In this document: in pieces, positions 59,901-64,000 of the stretch
Numbering within the stretch: the first letter of the stretch is position 1
How the letters are laid out: every line of letters begins with the position of its first letter
From: Microvelia longipes
Taxonomy: Eukaryota; Arthropoda; Insecta; Hemiptera; Veliidae
Direction of reading: 5' to 3'
Length of the DNA: 64,000 nucleotides
Assembly (NCBI GenBank): GCA_018340805.1
Contig: JACMZG010001914.1
Location: 30,481,658-30,545,657, forward strand
Translations under genes and position numbers: made by a program
Notes under the pieces: model-generated
Databases searched by the model: none
What the model saw: the letters and a program-made list of their open reading frames with translations, nothing else
What the model was told of the DNA's origin: nothing

Positions 59901-62104
59901 AAGAATTGTCTTTCAATGAGACAATTTATTTTCAATCATTCATTCATAAAAAAACATAATTATGTAAATATAAACTATATGAACTAAACCCCATTGTAAG
60001 TAAATTGGATGTTGATATGTATTAATTTATGATCTGGTATAATTGATAATAAATAATTGGGTATAATTTATACATGTGTGCTAAAATAAAAATTTAAAAA
60101 ATTCTTTATTTAATTTATCATTTTAGTAATTAAGTAACGATTTTAGTAATTAAATTAATTCTTTATTTAATTTATCATTTTAGTAATTAAGTAACGAGCA
60201 ACCCCTCCTCCTGATGTCCAAATATGGACCCAGAGTAAGCTGTTTCTTTGCTTTGTTATCTTTTGTAAAAAAAAAAACATTTTTATATAAATAAACAGTA
60301 TTCTATTCTATTCATTAACTTTGTTTTTCTTTTATTTTAATTTGATTGTTCTTATGTTGTTTTGATTTATTCAGGTCTCTGGTGAGAATGCCCCCAAACC
60401 AGTGTCTTCTTTTGAAGAATGTGGTCTCAGAGATTTGCTGTTAGAAAATATCAAGAAATCTGGCTACAAAGTTCCAACACCCGTCCAGAAAAACTCTTTA
60501 CCTATCATTGGTGCCAACAGAGACTTGATGGCCTGTGCACAAACTGGCTCTGGAAAAACAGTTCGTGTTTTATTATTTTTTTATTTTGTCTGCCTATTAG
60601 TTAGTGCTACAGTATTAGAGAGTTGGGCAACTGTCACCTTTCCTTCATTACTATCTCCAGATGCAACCAAACACTTCTTATTGTCTTCAATATTTAAGAT
60701 ATATTTTGAGATAATTTCTCCTAAATGTTAATAGGGTTTTAATTAGTTAAAATATTTTTTAATCAAGTTCTTAATTTAGAAAAGTATACCAGATTTATTT
60801 TTTGTCAACCTAAGTCATAAAAGTTATTTTTTAAATGTAAAACAAACATATCTAGCTAGACAAATTCTCCTTGGTACTAAGCTCTATTATACAGATTGAG
60901 TATGTGGGTGAGATAAAAATAATTTAATTTTACACTGTGGGATATCATTGGATTCACTTAGTTTGTCCTCAGATAGAAAAAGACCTTTTTATTTTAAGTG
61001 TTCACCCAATACATTCGATACTGTTTATTAAAAGTTATTCACCAACCCAGTAGATTTACTACCCACTTAAAAATTAAACTTTGTACATTATAATAAAAAG
61101 TGATAATTTGATACTAAATTTGATTTAGTTTGACAAAAATTAAACTAATAATGATCTTAAGGTAAAACTTAGCAAAACTACATATTAACTATTTTTTTAA
61201 TAGATTAGGTAGTATTTTGTTGTTTGCTAAGATCAATGACATATAAAATATTTTCCGAAATGCACTACTAGATTTAAAGGTTCATTTTTGTATCTAGTTT
61301 TAACTCTTTAGCATAAGCACACTGGAAGCTATGATGATACCACGCTGACTTGTTAAAAACCATTTATGCTGTCTTTAGGAAAAAAAATTCAAGTGAAATC
61401 TCAGTTAACAATTTTTTAGTGCAAACATTACTCTTCCTTTGTGCTTACATTATTAATAAGCTAAGCAAACCTTTTTTTAGAATTTGGTCTATGTAATAAT
61501 TAAAAGTGAGTTTTATTTAGTTTAATAAACATCGTTTATTTAAAAAAAAGTTGTTAAAGTGTAAACATCCAAAATTGTGTCCTTTTCAGCTAAACGTTTA
61601 TGGCCATATAGTCACTTATTATGGTGATATTATGGTTAATTACTGTATGGCAGTTTTTTATTAGCGTTTATTGTATGTGACACAATTGATGAAAGCTTGT
61701 CCTGTTTTTAGTTTACAGATTTATTGTAAACTACAAGCTTTTGAAAAGTCTACACTTAACTTTTTATTTTTATTTAGTTTATTTTTAGACTGAATCAATA
61801 CTTAACAAATTGTGAAAAGTAAAAAAAAAATAATACTTTTACTTTAATTGTTAATGGTTCCCTTTACTTTATATTTCAGGCTGCATTCCTTGTACCAATC
61901 ATAAACAATTTACTTATCGACAAACCAGCTCAAGTTGCCAGTGGTGATTCCTGTGTCGAACCCAACTGTGTTATTTTAAGTCCAACGAGAGAACTTTGCA
62001 TTCAGATCTTTGACGAAGCTAGGAAATTTGCCAATGGATCTATTCTGAAAATTGCAAAACTCTATGGTGGTGTTCAAGTTTCACATCAAGCCACTAGACT
62101 TCTT
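56749..62104 (+). CDS. vasa: Vasa / DDX4 DEAD-box RNA helicase, 5' part (5 exons; both ends incomplete)
   Basis: Vasa is the ATP-dependent RNA helicase of germ granules, needed for germline and piRNA functions. Exons 56749-56961, 58165-58614, 58737-58972, 60375-60560 and 61880-62104 join in phase. The N-terminal region is acidic (DDGWDDDAPSSFDF), then a long RGG/GGYRGG tract with SDDENGGG spacers. Next comes YVPPEDEDANTLFESGISSG, then INF, a vasa signature that argues against PL10/DDX3. The helicase core follows: Q motif (YKVPTPVQ), motif I AQTGSGKT, motif Ia PTRELCIQI and YGG. The DEAD box and everything after it lie beyond the window. The first coding exon was not found: the first segment starts with two bases of a split codon. 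Intron 4 carries a dead LINE. Confidence 0.92.
56962..58164. other. Vasa intron between the two RGG exons
   Basis: AT-rich intron sequence with no element recognised. Confidence 0.5.
58165..58614 (+). CDS. vasa: Vasa RGG minisatellite exon
   Basis: 150 codons of near-repeats. A unit of about 25-32 residues, GYRGGRGGRGGRGGYGGG plus SDDENGGG, occurs four times. Arg-Gly-Gly tracts in vasa are known sites of RNA binding and arginine methylation. The coding repeat is itself a DNA minisatellite, so copy number may vary. Phase 1 at both ends. Confidence 0.9.
58737..58972 (+). CDS. vasa: Vasa exon: last RGG and pre-helicase linker
   Basis: SDDEDGGGYRGGRGGGRGGR, an HTENGHHENGENGEGGEE linker, then KPVTYVPPEDEDANTLFESG, ISSGINFSKYDSIEIK. 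It ends in phase 0 at AAG|GTAAGT. Confidence 0.93.
59040..60310 (+). mobile_element. Dead non-LTR retrotransposon in a vasa intron
   Basis: GLRQGCLLSPTLFALFINDL (59180-59250) is reverse-transcriptase motif GLRQGxxLSPxLFxLFxNDL. Further on come STWNLLVNTSKSKVMVLGTK, then in another frame KYLGVTIDSNLTLDRLTAAK and KMKVFKAVPEAIITYG. The catalytic YADD region is replaced by AT-rich repeats at about 59300-59360, and frames are broken. The 3' part holds a 57-bp-spaced duplication (60102-60197) and an ATTCTATTCTATTC tail. It has the same orientation as vasa. Confidence 0.85.
60375..60560 (+). CDS. vasa: Vasa exon: Q motif and motif I
   Basis: VSGENAPKPVSSFEECGLRD, LLLENIKKSGYKVPTPVQKN, then RDLMACAQTGSGKT. 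The donor ACA|GTTCGT is weak, but the next exon restores AAFLVPI in phase 0. Confidence 0.93.
60561..61879. other. Vasa intron before the motif Ia exon
   Basis: AT-rich, with a diverged TG-core dispersed repeat near 61330-61440. No gene is seen. Confidence 0.45.
61880..62104 (+). CDS. vasa: Vasa exon: motif Ia
   Basis: AAFLVPIINNLLIDKPAQVA, ILSPTRELCIQIFDEARKFA, then KIAKLYGGVQVSHQATRLL. The donor CTT|GTAAGT leads into an intron that reaches the window edge. Confidence 0.93.
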
Positions 62105-63572
62105 GTAAGTCGTTTTTATGTTTATTTTTGTTGAGTTTTTATTTCATCTTAACATTAGCTGTATTTAGACTAAAAACTTTATGGGGACCTCTATTTTAAA
62201 TTATTAAAAGTTTTGTGGAGGTCCAAAACCTTGAAACTTATTATAAGTCCAAAATAATAAGTAAAACTAATTTTGCCAAGCTTTCAATATAGTTTTATCT
62301 TTATTAAGGCTTAAAATAATAAATAATAACAAAAGTTGGGGACGGAGTACCTCAAACTTTTCCTCATCATAATTGGATTGCTCGATTTTTACCGTTTTTT
62401 AAATAACGTACAAAACCAATTTGATATAAATTGAAGTAATGCTGATAATGAAATGAAACTTGAAATAGATAATTCTGGTGACATCCCGGTTTCAGATTTT
62501 TTTTGCTAACAATACTTTTCCTATAAACCTATTATTATTATTAAATTAGTGGTAACACAATAAGTAGCATCACTTCGTCAGAGAGAGTAAAAATTAAATT
62601 AAAATAAGCAAGAGTATTTGAATGAAAACTCTTCAACACAATCCAAAGCTTCATTAAGCAGGAAGTTTTTAAGAGAAGTCTTGAACTCATCTTGAGGCAG
62701 TTTCAGTAGGTTGCTATCGACTTTATTCATCAATCTAATAGCTTGGTGGTGGGCAGACTTTGTTGTTTTGCTGAGTCTATCAAAAATATAACCTATGGTA
62801 TAAATGAGAAAAAGTAAAAACAGTTACATGGTTGCTAACAAATATATGTTGGAAATTACATCGAAAGCTGGGCAATATTAGTTTTATTTATTATTTTGGA
62901 CCTATTCCTCCTCAAAACCTTTAATAATTAGCTGTATTGTAATTAATTAACACATCAGTTTTTAATTTGCATTGGAATAATTTAAAATAATTAATGAATT
63001 CTTGTTCTTCCATCTTCTTTAGCTTGTATTTTAATCATTTATAGTAAACTACAAGCTATGTTGTATGATTTGGTTTCTATAGTACTTACTGGTTTAATAA
63101 TTGTTAAATAAATGTTTTAATTTGAAATAATTAGTAAAGTGGTTTTAACTTGGTTATTAGTAAAGTGGTTAAACATCATGAGTGCTCTCTGTTAAAGTTT
63201 AGAAGATCAGAAATAGTAGTAATGCTCAGAGTGAGGAGCTGATAAAATTAAAACTTTTTTTCCTTTAAAAGAATTAGTTAAAGTACTAGAGTTACTAAAT
63301 TTTGTTTAGTAAGTTACTTTTTCATTCCTCTATTAATATTAATATCAATGTGGAGCATACCAAATTTAATTCAGTTTTGATAAAAATTGACGTTGTTGTT
63401 TTGGGAAAATGTTAATTGTTTAAGTAATATTTTCATTGATTGTTAAATATTTTGTTTTTACATTACTATTTTTTTAGCGGATATTCAAAGAAAAGAGAGC
63501 TTATAAGATTGGGGTCATTATTGGAGAGGAGTGGGGGTGGATTTTTTTGTAAGGTGGGGACATACTGATCAA

Positions 63573-63626
<54 letters not shown>

Positions 63627-64000
63627 ACGATTCTTTTGATCCTAGATATTTTTACAGACCCAATAACTTCTTTCAAATGCTTTCTTTGATCCAAATAAAA
63701 CTTGGTACAAAAGTCAATCTTGTTAATATCCCGAAACCCACAAACATTTTAAAAAATCGCATATCTTCAAACAAAAGTGTTTAGAACAGGCTGAAATTTT
63801 TTACACGGGTACTACTATGTTTTACAAAGTTACAAATTATCATCCGTATTTGTTTTGGTGTTATTGATTGACATTTATAACATAATGTAAAAAAATTATG
63901 TTTTTTCATTAATAAATTTGAAAATTTGTTCATCGTAGCAGTATGCCACTTAAACTAGTCATATAACAAACTGATATCAGCAATCATGTGGTCTCAAAGC
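62105..64000. other. Vasa intron running off the right edge
   Basis: It includes a GGGACGGAGTACCTCAAACT repeat copy at 62338-62385, a diverged TG-core repeat at about 62460-62540, and a microsatellite listed separately. No coding exon is seen to 64000. Confidence 0.5.
63575..63627. repeat. (TA)n-(TG)n microsatellite
   Basis: About 35 bp of TA then about 17 bp of GT, followed by ACTTGGTACAAAAGTCAATC of the TG-core dispersed family. Confidence 0.9.

Overview
The window looks like animal, most likely arthropod, nuclear DNA. It is very AT-rich, the genes are split by GT-AG introns, repeats are dense, and the recognisable proteins are conserved metazoan ones. The species cannot be named from the sequence. 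Some sequence appears unpolished: two inverted-repeat arms at 14618-15309 and 23377-24078 differ almost only by single-base, mostly homopolymer, length changes, and two otherwise good genes carry local frame breaks. A 100-N gap lies at 16642-16741.

Layout. 1-1330 is a minisatellite of about 16 copies, followed by a cluster of six GC-rich hairpins (1477-1657). 2137-7438 (+) is an unrecognised four-exon gene for a small single-pass membrane, coiled-coil protein. 8460-9215 (+) is an intronless MRPL46-like gene with two frame breaks. 9216-14609 is gene-poor and holds small foldback repeats. 14618-24078 is a very large palindromic mobile element: about 690-bp terminal inverted repeats, a perfect 8-bp target-site duplication, and about 47 copies of a ~173-bp satellite that reverse orientation at the assembly gap. 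It ends about 155 bp before the start codon of THOC7 (24242-29849, +, three exons). THOC7 is followed by a decayed Crypton-like recombinase remnant (30951-31383, -).

34940-52224 (-) is the complete 13-exon CCT1 (TCP-1 alpha chaperonin) gene. Its introns carry several inverted-repeat elements, a hAT-like element, a 400-bp solo LTR, a LINE fragment and a second minisatellite. From 56749 (+) runs the 5' part of vasa (DDX4-type DEAD-box helicase): RGG-rich exons, then the Q motif, motif I and motif Ia. Its first exon and its C-terminal half were not found or lie outside the window.

The genes do not form a functional unit. They cover mitochondrial translation (MRPL46), mRNA export (THOC7), actin/tubulin folding (CCT1) and germline RNA control (vasa). 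CCT1 and vasa are divergent, separated by about 4.5 kb. The most notable non-genic signals are the giant palindromic element and the repeated use, in unrelated repeats, of a C-GAA-G hairpin core (often GCGAAGC).
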